Shown: positions 1 to 10,780 of the stretch, piece after piece
How positions within the stretch are numbered: the first letter of the stretch is position 1
How the letters are laid out: each line of letters begins with the position of its first letter
Source: Nageia nagi
Lineage: Eukaryota > Pinophyta
Assembly (NCBI GenBank): GCA_050084985.1
Contig: JBITNC010000001.1
Span: forward strand, 173,972,001-174,036,000
Reading direction: 5' to 3'
DNA length: 64,000 nt
Position numbers and translations under genes: made by a program
Notes under the pieces: model-generated
Seen by the model: only the letters and a program-made list of their open reading frames with translations
What the model was told of the DNA's origin: nothing
The model's database searches: none

Positions 1-310
1 AAATTTCTACAAGTAATAAACTCAAATTAGTTCTTATATTGGTGATTTTAACAACTAGTGAAAATATATCATCAAACTCTATGCATTTTATTTTAGAAAA
101 CCCCTTGATTATAAGCCTTACTTTGTATCTCTTTTGTCCTCTCATCTCATCCTTTAACTTGTACACCCACTTATTAGTTAAATCCCTTTTACCATTTGCT
201 AGCTCAACCAAATCCCAACTTTGGATGTGAATAAGAGACTCCATCTCTTCATCCATAGCAAGCTCCCACTCATTTCGTGTACTCATCTACATAGCCTCAT
301 CATAATATTT
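1..310 (-). pseudogene. copia reverse transcriptase, N-terminal part (partial)
   Basis: The reverse complement reads as the start of a copia RT: an acidic EMESL stretch, then WDLVELANGKRDLTNKWVYK, then a KVRLIIKGFSK segment. This matches the usual plant copia wording around the lead-in to RT (NKWVYKxK followed by KARLVAKG). Catalytic motifs such as YVDD lie beyond the left edge. The open frames called on the plus strand here are shadows of this decayed minus-strand gene. The family call is clear even though no intact frame remains. Confidence 0.75.
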
Positions 311-1017
311 TGGTTCACTAGAATTAGTGTATAAGATATAATAAAGAGCAGGGGGAATATATTAGGTGGTTTACTTTTTCTTATGGACCTTCTAACAATA
401 GGTGGTGGAGTTTGGGCCTATTGTTGTTGATGTCCTTCTTAGTCCTTGGGTTTACATGGATCATCAAGTATCATATACTTGCCTCTTTTTTCTTAACCTA
501 CAATTTATCATTATATCCAAGCACTTTTTATTGAATATAATATTCCTACTTCTAATGGGTTTTTTATTATTATTATCCCATAGTCTATATAAACCATCAT
601 GCCATATCCAAAAAAAAAGCACTTTTGAGCTTTGGCGTATAATTGCTTTCTATCCTCCTTATTGATATGCTCAAAACCTTCACTACCAAATACCTTAAGG
701 AAGGAATAGTTTACCTTTTTACCTGTCCATAACTCTTATAGAATCCATCCATCCAAAGAACTAGTAGTCCCCTTGTTAATCAAGTACACTACAATATCAA
801 CAACATTAGGCCACATAAATAAAGGTAATCCTACATGCAACCTCATGTACCTTTCATGTTTTAAGATTATTTTATTAATCCTTTATGAAATCCTATTCTC
901 TTGAGGTATCATTGGAACTACCTTTATCCTTCTTATTATGTTTTGTGAATAATAGCCATCAAAATGCTTGCTACAATATTCTCAACCATTATCTAACTTG
1001 AGATATTTCAACCTTTT
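311..1017 (-). pseudogene. copia integrase, C-terminal part
   Basis: On the minus strand at about 890-660 the translation gives VPMIPQENRIS followed by LPLFMWPNVVDIVVYLINKG. This corresponds to the copia integrase segment around PQxNGVAERxNRT and the LW-AV-TAxYLINR helix. The catalytic glutamate expected in AERxNR cannot be read because stops and substitutions fall there. The rest, down to about 311, is the poorly conserved linker between integrase and RT and contains many stops. It continues the GAG-pre-integrase/integrase frame at 1018-1473. Confidence 0.6.
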
Positions 1018-1473
1018 TCATGTTTCATTCTCAACCAATGGTTTCCAATTCTTGAAAGTATTAAACATGTTATATTTATTCTTGATACAATAAATACATA
1101 TTTTCCTTCTTTCATCATTAATGAATGTAACATAATAAGATAAGCCATTAAAATATTTTACTTGTGTAGGTCCCCACACATTCGAGTAAACTAACTCCAA
1201 CTTCTCCTTCTTCTTTTCTTTTTCAACCTTGAGGAATCTCACCCTCTTATGCTTTCCAAAAATACAATTCTCACAAAACCCTAAGTTAACAACTTTTAGT
1301 TTAGGCAACAACTTCCTTGAATGTAGAATTTTCATACTTTTCTCACTTAGATGCCCAAGTATTTGGTGCCATAATTTGGCATCTTCGCCTATGGAAACTA
1401 AGTTCAATGAGTAGTTAGATGTGTCGATGATTAAATATAAACTACCCACTATACTACATCTAGCTACCACCAT
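1018..1473 (-). pseudogene. copia GAG-pre-integrase and integrase N-terminus
   Basis: A 151-codon minus-strand frame contains LWHQILGHLSEKSM followed by FCENCIFGKHKR, the His-His-Cys-Cys zinc finger that opens copia integrase. About 15 residues later comes LELVYSNVWGP, where the first catalytic aspartate of the family (HSDVWGP) has become asparagine. SYYVTFINDE follows, the usual SxYFxTFIDD strand. The loss of the catalytic Asp and the break at both ends show that it is non-functional. In life the domain would insert retrotransposon cDNA into chromosomes. Confidence 0.8.
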
Positions 1474-1587
1474 TAATCCTCTTATAACTTTCCATGAATA
1501 GTTTTTGAATGCAACAATATAGTGCTCCTTATCAAGTTTGCTTACTGATATGAGGTTCCTCTTTAATTCCAGAATATGTATAGCTTC

Positions 1588-1926
1588 TTATAACATCCAT
1601 GGGCTTCCATTTGGAAATTTTATCTTAATTGTACCAATAACCATAATATTACATGGTTGATCATTACCCAAAAGCACATGTCCATAGTTAATTGGAAAAT
1701 AATCTATGAAATATTCCTTGTAAGAGGTTGCATGGAAGGAAGCATCAAAGTCAATCACACAATAATAACTATTTATATCAAGTAACAAAATGAGAGCATA
1801 TTGTATAATTTCACTAGTAATATTAGCTTCTTCATTATTACCTTTATTTTCAATACCTTCCTCACCATCATCTTTCCTTGACCAACAATACTTCTTGATA
1901 TGGCCTTTCTTCCATAAAACCAACAC
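1588..1926 (-). pseudogene. copia gag zinc knuckle remnant and aspartic protease
   Basis: The 112-codon minus-strand frame starts with WKKGHIKKYCW. This is the second half of a CCHC knuckle; the first two cysteines have been lost, since the residues just upstream read FGVLVL. Further on, YYCVIDFDASFHATSYKEYF corresponds to the copia protease active-site region (WxxDSGASxHxT), but the catalytic DSG is DFD, so the glycine is gone. IMVIGTIKIKFPNG matches the following protease strand. It sits directly upstream (in minus orientation) of the integrase frame, as expected for copia. Confidence 0.75.
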
Positions 1927-2646
1927 TCCAAATTTTCTTTGCTTCTAGATTTGTATCTTCCTTTAGATTTTCCTCTTTGTTGACTCTTTCATATTTTCCT
2001 TGTTCATCATATATTTTCAACTATAAAAGTCATGCTTGAATTTTCTCATATCCTCATTAAGAATAGTCTCAACCACTTCATCAAATACCAATGTAGTATT
2101 AGAGGTAGATTTACTTACTACCATGAAAAGGCTATTCCAATTGTCTGGTAGTGAACATAAGATTAGTATTTCTATAATCTCATCATCAAATTCAATCTTA
2201 ACATATAAAAATTGTTAGTAACAATATTGAGTTTATTCACATCATCCAAAAGAGATCCAACTTAATTCATATTCATACTAAATAACTTTTTCATTAAGTA
2301 TACCTTGTTTGAGGTAGATGGTTTCTAATACATCTTGTCTTTTTGTTTATCATCTCTTTGGTGGTTTTTCCCCCTAATATGTTGAACCTAGGCATAATTT
2401 TACCCTACCTAATACCTTTATGTGGAGTAAAGCCCACTCTTCATCTAACATAGTTGAAGGTTTCTTTTATATTACCTCAAGAGGTAAGAATAAATCCTTC
2501 TAATATAGTTAGTCTTCCATTTACATCTTCCAAAATTGGAAATTATAGCCAATATTGAATTTATCCACCCTTTATCTCCCTTATTCTTCCATTGCTCCCA
2601 CTTTATCCTGAATCCAACCAATATGTCAACTACCTAACAAAACTAT
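1927..2646 (-). pseudogene. copia gag region, heavily decayed
   Basis: This stretch lies between the PBS and the zinc knuckle on the minus strand, where gag belongs. Only short coding-like pieces survive and no UBN2-type core can be read with confidence. The plus-strand frame at 2036-2218 is treated as a shadow. The call rests on position in the element more than on sequence. Confidence 0.45.
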
Positions 2647-2647
2647 A

Positions 2648-2659
2648 GCTCTGATACTA
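2648..2659 (-). other. Primer binding site of the copia element (initiator tRNA-Met type)
   Basis: The minus strand reads TAGTATCAGAGC, one change from TGGTATCAGAGC, the sequence complementary to the 3' end of plant initiator tRNA-Met. It lies just inside the LTR, where minus-strand DNA synthesis would start. Confidence 0.75.
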
Positions 2660-2660
2660 G

Positions 2661-3215
2661 TTATTAGGATCCACTATATAAAAATATAGGAGATAAATTC
2701 AAAATCTACAAGTTTTCAAATGAAATCAAAAAATAAATAAGTAATTAAATCATTCACACAAGATATGAGACAAGTTTTAACGTAATTCACCTAGTGTAGA
2801 CTACATCAACATAAAAGTTTTCAATCCTTTATTACAATTAGCTTTAAACAAGATATAACCAACAACTCTTTATTAAAACCTTCTCTTTGGTTTATAAAAA
2901 TCCTCTTAATACAAAACTTAATCTCTCTCTCTCTCAAACCTCTTTAATGTCATGATCAAATATTTATAATAAACTATTAGAATCCTATTTCTAAGCGTAA
3001 CTAGAGTATAAAACCATGTAATAAATCTACAATAAAATGGAAAAATCAATTATAAATATATATAACAAAATGAAAGTGAGTTTACATGCTCAAAATAGAG
3101 ATTTTATGCTTTTAGATCATGATCAACTTGCATTAGATTCATCCTTTTTGTTGAATTAGATAACTAAGGTCTAGTTGCCTCTATAATAGAAATATTGCCA
3201 AATTTACCTTCAACA
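2661..3215 (-). repeat. 5' LTR of the minus-strand copia element
   Basis: On the minus strand the LTR starts with TGTTGAAGGTAAATTTGGC at 3215, wording common at plant copia LTR starts. It has a TATA-like TATAAATATTTG near 2970 and a short GA-rich run around 2920-2935. It ends a base or so before the PBS at 2659; the expected terminal CA is degraded. No second LTR is in the window for comparison, so the inner edge is accurate to a few bases only. Confidence 0.65.
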
Positions 3216-3346
3216 AGATCAATTGATTGATTGGGTCTAGAATATCAGCTAATTGATTGTGTTTATCAGCCTCCACCTAGTTGATTGGTCTTACATATTA
3301 GACTTATCCATGCCAATTAAAAAATAAAGAGAAATAATCTTCCACT
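3216..3346. other. Spacer between the copia element and gypsy element B
   Basis: About 130 bp of AT-rich sequence with repeated TTGATTG words and no coding signal. Its last five bases (CCACT, 3342-3346) are the left target-site duplication of element B. Confidence 0.6.
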
Positions 3347-4139
3347 TGTAAGCACCTCAAAATCATCTTTTGGCCTCGATTGTTTGAATCTTAGCCTTTT
3401 TATTCCAATCACTCCCTCATAGTCATTTTTTTACATTATATATTGAGCCTAGATTAGCATACCAGTTGCTCTACATGGTTGACTGGTTCGTTTACTAACT
3501 AGCCAACCAACTAGGTCAACAACCTACCATTCCAATGTTATATCTATAAATTCAAATTCAAAATTCATCTTCCCTCTCTTGTATTTTTGAATATTTCACT
3601 TTTGGACCATTTTGGAGCCTTCTCTCTCATATAGTTGAAGCCTTGAGCAAGATCCCAAGCCCTAATCACCTCTAGCACTCCCTCTCACATGTTTGGATCA
3701 TTCTTCTAAGTGTTGGAGAGCATTGGGATCTACCTTGGAGCCATTATAACAACCATATCCTTTTATTATTACATTTTTATAAGCATTTAGTGTTATTATA
3801 GGATATATTCATGGTATTTTAATCTTGTTTTATAATTATCTTAGCATAGCATGAGCATATCACCTTGCATTATAAGCATTTTCTTACTTTATAATACCCA
3901 TTTGATTATGGGAAAGGGGGTCTACATTCCTTAAAATAAGTTTCATAGATCTCTTTGACCACACTCTAGGGTCTTAAAGGACTAGAGTGTTGAGAGTCTC
4001 TCTAACATTTATCTTTTGCAGGTTTAAACATCAAGAGCATATCCCTTCATAATTTTATCACAAGATGAACTCTAGCAAAATCATGGAAGTGCAACCTTGA
4101 TCCTCCTTTTTATATTATCACCACATTTGGATGCCCACA
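3347..4139 (+). repeat. 5' LTR of element B
   Basis: It starts TGTAAGCACCTC and ends TTGGATGCCCACA, giving 793 bp with TG...CA ends. Its full length aligns by eye with 34040-35942, apart from the block at 34627-35715. Shared landmarks include GGAGCCTTCTCTCTCATA, CACCTCTAGCACTCCCTCTC and GGGGGTCTACATTCCTT. Identity looks near four in five by eye, so the insertion is old. Confidence 0.9.
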
Positions 4140-5480
4140 TACTATAAATCATGGTGGGTATACCTTGGTCCTTTGAGCATCAACTTAGAGGAATTTTTCC
4201 AATCTTTCCCCTCTTTTTTGGCATTTATTTTTCACCCTTTTTCTCATTTTTTCAAATATTTCTCATCACTAAAATGTGTTAATTATTTTAGGATATTATC
4301 TTGAGCATAGTTAGAATCAATTTTTGAAGGTTTAAAGTCCTCATTCCCAACCAAAAGCCAACTTATTTATATTAGAATGGTTCTTAGAGTCAAGTCGATC
4401 CTTAGCAAACTAGTTATTCCCTAGCCATTACGAAGCACATTGATTAGCCCAACAACGATCATCAACATTTCAACTTGCTTGCCATAATTTAGTTAGTCTA
4501 TCATAGATCACTTTATCTTTATCAAATAATTTTTAGTAAATCAATTCATCCTTATCAGTCATTATTATGTGTACCAGTTAGCTCTATTTTCTTTCTTGGT
4601 CATTTTTAGCCAAGTTTAGATCCTTTTTATCATTTTATTAGTAATTCCAACCCTATAACTAGGTGGTAGGAGTCTCCTATCAAAATTTATAGATATGAAT
4701 TATAACCATAGTATTTTATTTTTAGCATTTTATACTTAATTTTTTTAAATTCCTTGTGTACCTTTATGAATCGATTAGTCAACTATTTGATCGATCCATC
4801 AATTGGTACTACTAACTAGTCTATAGTCTACTGGTTAGGATCAAATATTGTAAAATAGGTATTGTTCATTTTAGGAGCTTGGAGTAAGATCTCCCTAGGC
4901 TTATATCCATTGTTTATCATGCTTTAGATTATATTTGCTTATTATTTTCATATTAGGTATTTATTTTTACTTTTGCAGTAATGATAGGAAATATTTCATC
5001 CTTGGGTGGGAATGCCTTATCATATATTGTGAAGGGTGTAATTTATGTTTTGCATTCATTTAGTTGCATATAATTGAAAAATTAATCTTACATTTTAAAT
5101 CACATGAGCCTAGTATTTTTCTAAGCATGTTGATTTCACCACCATGATGTCACCCACACTTAGAGGTCATTACCAAGGTGATGTACTTAACTTAAGCCCT
5201 TAAATGTTTCACACCCACAGAGATCGAGCCTTCATATAAATATACTTGACTAGATTAATCCCAAGGAAAACTAATTAAGAGGTCAAGTTACCATAAATAT
5301 AATCATCATTAATCGAGATAATAGACAAATTGAACAAGAAGTAAATAGATCAAGATAATCACCATTGTTATCTTAATCATCATCAAATCATTAACTATAT
5401 AGGATTGTTATCTTATCATATAAGGTGTTTGTAAATTAACTTTGCATCTAGTAAATCAATATCATAACTAAAATTTTGGC
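4140..5480 (+). other. 5' leader of element B
   Basis: About 1.3 kb of AT-rich sequence between the LTR and the gag-like frame. No open frame of note and no clear tRNA-type PBS right after the LTR could be recognised. It contains dispersed four- to eight-base palindromic words but nothing I would call a gene. Confidence 0.5.
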
Positions 5481-7770
5481 TTGGTATTTCTTTTCTTATA
5501 TTGTTTGGCACTTTTGGGACATTTAAATTTAGTAACAATGTTGTTCTTTCCATTTGTTCCTTTCTTGTTAAGATTAATTAATCCTTGGAAATTTGATAGG
5601 GAGCCTCATGTGAACATGGTAGCCACCCTTAGGTATAATCAACTAGATCAAGAGCAAGACCAAGATCAATAAGAACATCCACATCATCCCCTTCCATCTA
5701 GGCCAATCACCCCTCACTCATGTTTCAACACCCTCTCATCATTCTCCTCATCAAGCCACTATGCCTCTTGATTCTCAATTGGCTAGTGAAATAAAATCTC
5801 CTCCCATGTTTCTAAACCTTCCTCAAGCTATAAAAGATCAATTCATTGATGATATTATTATTCAAGAGAGTTTTATTAAGCTTTTTAAATAATTTAGCCT
5901 TCAACAACATAAAAAGCAAAGCATGTTGTCATATTCTCATCTTTAAAATATGATTTATCATTTTGATCCTTCATATTTTGATCCACAACCTTCTTTTGTC
6001 AATAATTCACCACTTGTCATAATAACCTAAATCACACCTCAACCTTTACAACAATTAGTTTCATCACAATCCCTAACCATATCCTTTCCAATGAGTCTCC
6101 CTTCCTTTGTATCAAGTGCAAAATATATCAACCGTAATCATGGATCAACATCTCCTTATCACATTCAACAAGTTGGACCTCTTAGTCTATCAATACCTCT
6201 TGTTATTTAATAAATTCCTTTGATCACACCAAGTCATATTGCATCATATGGTTTAGGGATACATCATAATCTTCCTCCCTTGAGAATACCACATCAAAAT
6301 CAATCAACTCAAGTTGCCAACATTGGTCAAATAGGTACCTCCCATCAAGAATACCAACCAAATATAAACCAAATCAAAGGTAACATTCAAAAAATGGGCT
6401 CTAAAGGTATCATAAATCAAGTTTATCAAAATGTGATTCAACCTCCTCCCTTTCAATATATGAATCAACCATCACATCAAAATCAAGGATACATCAATCA
6501 AATGGATCATCCATAAAATCAAGCATATGTACCGTAAAATCAATTTATTTCCAATCCAATATGGAATCAATCCTTGGGACAAAGAATGCAATAAGGCTAT
6601 CAACCAACGTATCAAGTGCAAAGAATAGCAATCCAACAACCTCCAAAAATGCATGATGATATATTGAAGAGATTACAATAGATGGCATCAAGGATCAACA
6701 ATTATAACAAAAGCAATTTATCTTATCAATCAATTGTTAATGAACCTATCAGCCCCATGGTTTCAATCAAGAAATTTCCATACAAGTTTGAAGTTCCTCA
6801 AATGAAAAAATTGAAAGGGAAATAAGGTACAAGAGAGCATTTGAGATAATTCAAGTATTCTTGCTATCTTATGAGCAATTATGATGTCCTCATGCTTAGG
6901 ATATTTCTAATAATATTAGAAGGCCAAGCTTTCTATTAGTACAACTTGCCCAAACATAGCATCTATTCTTTTGAGTAACTAGATAATCTCTTATTGGATC
7001 ATTCTACCATCAACATAAGGAAAATATCATCTATCGCATACTTAACAATAATATCACAATATGATGATGAGACTATAAATGATTATATGGTAAAATGGAG
7101 AGCAATTGTGACATATTTTTTGTATTCCTTACCACGAGAAGAGCTTATCAAGATCTTTAGAAAAATTTGTAACAAGGAAATATTCTGCATCTTGGAAATA
7201 CAACAACATAAATCTTTTGAACAAGTGTTATTATAATTGAATCTCATTGAATAAGTCAAGATTCAATCGGGTGATATCAAATTACATAAGAAGAATCATT
7301 ATCAAAATCAAAAGCATAATGTTAATTACAAAGCATATCAAAACCAACCATCAAGTAAACCATCATATGAAGTCAACCAAGCAAATATAGGAGCATAATA
7401 ACCAATCATGCATAAGAAAGATCAAGTTAACAACCAAAGGTAAAGAAGAAATTTCACTCCTTTGGGGGAGTCATTATCAAATATCCTACCAAAGTTATTA
7501 CAAGCAAATGTTTTAAAATTTCCTCCAATCAAGGAAAATTTAGGAGCATCAACAAGATCTTGGTATAAAGAAAGCAAATTTTATAAGTATCATAGCCAAT
7601 GTGGATACAACACTAGTTGGTGCATGTGATTGAAGCATGAAATCCAAGATCTTATTGATAATGGTCAAGTATCAACAGGAGCACTAATCACACCACCTAT
7701 TCAATATTTGGGGATTTTAAACAATCCTTTTCCTAATCATGATCAAGGATAAGCATAAATATCATATGAG
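5481..7770 (+). pseudogene. gag of element B (Tat-lineage-like), broken by stops
   Basis: Gag would form the particle that packages element RNA. One reading frame stays collinear from about 5758 to 7750, some 660 codons with roughly 20 in-frame stops. The N-terminal half is rich in Gln, Asn and Pro. The capsid-like part at about 6840-7230 includes LMLRIFLIILEGQAF, DDETINDYMVKWRAIVTYF and LPREELIKIF. The tail at about 7560-7760 has FYKYHSQCGYNT with LKHEIQDLIDNG, the CKYH-xxxGHxTxxC zinc-finger pattern of Tat-type gag. The same landmarks occur in element A's gag. Many stops are TAA or TAG where CAA or TGG is expected. Confidence 0.75.
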
Positions 7771-8970
7771 AAAGATTATCATAATGTTGGAACCCCTTCC
7801 TCTTATAGCAACTTCATTGGATGAGCCATTGAACATGAAAAATATCCTTGACTCATCATCAATTAACTTTAGTGATATCAAATTTTATCATTTAAACATC
7901 ATCATGTGAGCATAAGTTATCAAGCATGCATAATAATATTGACATCTTGGGAGTTGATACTAGAAGCTACTCCTCCTTTGTGGTCATATAGTAGTGGAGG
8001 CTTTGGGGTAGGAAAATAGTTACTTATCTCCCTCCATGAATATATCTTACCTTTTTTATCCCTTGTTGATAGCACTAGCATTATCTCTTCATCATTTGGT
8101 GTGCATCCTTATTACATTATCATATTATAATGTTACCATATGTGATTCTCTACCATATTATCATTAGCATCATAACCCTCATCATTAGCATTATCTTTTT
8201 CATCATCCCTATCATTGCCATGCTCTCATTGTTGTCTTTGTATGCTTTCATAAAGTGTGCCTCTCATCTTAGCATCATAATCATGCCATCATAGGCATTT
8301 ATATTTGAGGCTCATTTTACTTAATATCATTGTCACTTTTTGTAGGCCTCATTTTTTGATGAGGACATAATCACTTTGGTCATGATCAATATATCAAGTT
8401 ACCTTAAATCATTCCTTTAGGAGTGATTATAGATTGTTGATTGTTGATAATGGCTTTGATATGGATGAATCTCTTCACTTATACTCTATCATCAATAGTT
8501 AATTAATGAGAAAACATCATTTCATCAAGATCAAGCATCAAATCAAAACATGCAAATTCAAGATCAATTCATCATTTATCATATCTTTTATCATATAGAA
8601 AACCATATAATCAAAGAAAATATTTCATCAAAGGAAAATCAATCAAATCTTGTACCATCAATCAATCTCATCTTTTATCAAATTAAATCTTTAAGCATAT
8701 ATCACATCAAGCAAACATCTCTTAGCATATCAATCATGATCAAATCAAGCATCAATATTATATCATGAATCCTTGAGCATATCAATATCAATTATCAGTG
8801 AGCACTTATCAATGACTTAATGATGTTTTGTTGACATCACCTTATTTTCCTTTATTTGGGCTTGAGATATCAACTATATTAAGTCATAGCTAATATTACA
8901 TTGGTTTTCCAGCATATGAGTAGCATGGCATGCATCATGACTTTAGCCTTTGATTATTATCTTCTTTTCT
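7771..8970 (+). other. Non-coding internal region of element B
   Basis: This stretch after gag has no pol-like frame on either strand. It is rich in repeated words built on ATCATCA, CATTATC and CATATC. The short frame at 8550-8768 is such low-complexity sequence and is not considered a gene. Confidence 0.5.
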
Positions 8971-8974
8971 TTCC

Positions 8975-9864
8975 ATTCAACATGGAGCAAAGATATCATT
9001 TGATCATTGTTATTCCTTATTTTCCATTGAGAATGGGGAAAAATTATCATGTTGAGTATTTATCCTATCTTTTTGAGCATGCAAACTAGCTATGACACAA
9101 TAGTGTTGGCACCAAAAAGGTGTTATAACTATATGCACCCTTGACATGATTGCATCATAATCATCATCATATCCTTTATCTGATATAGACTAGTTATGAT
9201 ATGACAATATTGGTATTATGAGTTATTATAACTATGTGTACCCTTGACATAATTCTATTAGCTTTTAGCATCATATTACACACACATCATTTTGATCATT
9301 TTTATCTTTGCTTTCCATTTAGCATGGGGTAAAGAACTCACATGAGGATATATCCTTTGCTTTCCATTTAGCATGGGGAAAAGTTATCCTTTATCATTCT
9401 TTCCTTGCTTTCCATTCAACATGGGGCAAGGCTTATCATCATTTTCTCTTACTTTCCATTCAACATGGGGCAATATTTATCTTTATCTTTTCTTGCTTTC
9501 CATTCAGCATGGGTCAAGATTGAGCATTATTTTTCCTTTGGTTTCAATTCAGCATGGGGCAAAGATATCACTTTATTTCTTGCTTTCCATTCAAAATTGG
9601 GTAATATTTATCATCATCATCTATATTTTCCATTTAACATGGGGAAAATACATAATTTGAGCATTCTTTCCATTCAACATAAGGCAAAGATATTTTTAGC
9701 ATTATTTTTTCGTTTGCTTTCCATTCAGCATGGGGAAAAGCTATCCTTGGTATTACCTTGCTTTCTATTCAACATAGAACAAGGCTATCATTATTTTCAC
9801 TTGCAATAAGGTCACTGCTACCATTTTTTTATCTTTTCCTTCCATTCAACATGGGGTAAAGTTT
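8975..9864 (+). repeat. Degenerate array in element B with core CTTTCCATTCAACATGGGGC
   Basis: About 14 copies of a core meaning roughly TTTCCATTCA(A/G)CATGGGG(C/A)AAAG recur, for example at 8977, 9318, 9361, 9409, 9453, 9497, 9541, 9582, 9627, 9667, 9717, 9760 and 9837. Spacing is about 40-50 bp in the dense part (9361-9864) and looser before it. Overlapping open frames here only reflect the repeat. Such arrays near the 3' end are common in Tat-related elements. Element A inserted just right of the last copy. Confidence 0.8.
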
Positions 9865-9875
9865 TCTTTTGGTAG

Positions 9876-10780
9876 TGTAAACACCCAAAATGACCCCTTT
9901 TTAAAAAGTTGGAAGAGGGATAAAAATTTAAGCATTATTATAAAAGTTATAATTAATATTGAAACACTAGCACCCAATAGTTAATTATCTATGATTTGAA
10001 CTAAATATCAATGTCCTCTCTAAGGGCATTAATGGTTTTATAATTAGCAAAATAAAAATAAAAACTTGAGTTGTTGAGTAACTCATCCATCAAATCTATA
10101 GATCAAGGATGATTCATGGTTAATCCTATAGATTTGAGCATGATACCACAATAATTTTGGATTTGGATAAGCTCTTGAACAAGATTTTTTTACCTCCAAA
10201 ATGTGAGATTCAACTAATTTTTAAATTTATAAATAAAACCTTTAGGAATAAAGAAAGGAACCCAAATTCAAAGTAAAGCCACTCTACAAAAATTCATCTA
10301 AGATTTTTTGTGAGTTAAGTGATGTTATTTCATCATTATTTATTCATTTTAGTATCATATATTTTGATATGAGAAGGTATGTTTGATGCTTTGTTATTGC
10401 ATGTGTGTAGGGTCCATAGGTGCTGAGAAATAGAACATTAGATGTTTTTTGAGGTAGCAATAGGTAGGAACCAAAATCTAGCTAAGGAACAACAAGGAGA
10501 GAAATCAATATAATACAAAAAAATTACATAAACACCAATGACTCCCTATCAGATGCCCACAACTAAACACAACCATTGACTACTTCAAATGAAATGTTGA
10601 CAACTCTATAAGAGCCAAAGAGTTTCAAAATCAAAAAAATTTAAAAACCCTTCTAACAAGGTACACCGAATCTACTGATTCACATACATAAAATTGAGGT
10701 CATGCAAAGATGTAATAGAACATTCATTTGTATTAATGAAATTCATATGTATACAAATAAATTGCATTTTTATGTTGATA
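9876..10780 (+). repeat. 5' LTR of element A
   Basis: It starts TGTAAACACCCAAAATGA, the TGTAGACACCC type of many plant gypsy LTRs, and matches 32781-33685 throughout without large gaps. The last bases read ATGTTGATA, against ATATCAACA in the other LTR; all differences there are transitions, so the original end was CA. Identity is about four in five by eye. Confidence 0.92.

Larger units (their letters stand above)
1..3215 (-). mobile_element. Degenerate Ty1/copia retrotransposon, 5' part, cut by the left edge
   Basis: Read on the minus strand, the order is LTR (2661-3215), a primer binding site, gag, zinc knuckle/protease, GAG-pre-integrase/integrase and the start of reverse transcriptase. 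This is the Ty1/copia order, with integrase before RT. The window starts inside RT, so the rest of RT, RNase H and the 3' LTR lie beyond position 1. Every domain is broken by stops and frameshifts, so the copy is dead. The 5 bp outside the LTR (AGATC at 3216-3220) are the expected target duplication, but the partner copy lies outside the window. Only about 125 bp separate it from gypsy element B. Confidence 0.85.

Noticed and set aside
39-665. Two plus-strand open frames near the left edge
   Set aside because: They overlap the copia RT and integrase text on the minus strand, have no recognisable domain and are shadows.
9373-9809. Two overlapping open frames of 95 and 134 codons
   Set aside because: Both are translations of the CATTCAACATGGGGC array and carry the array period.
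8975-9864. CRISPR-like array
   Set aside because: The genome is a plant's. Repeat copies and spacers are both degenerate and spacer lengths vary.
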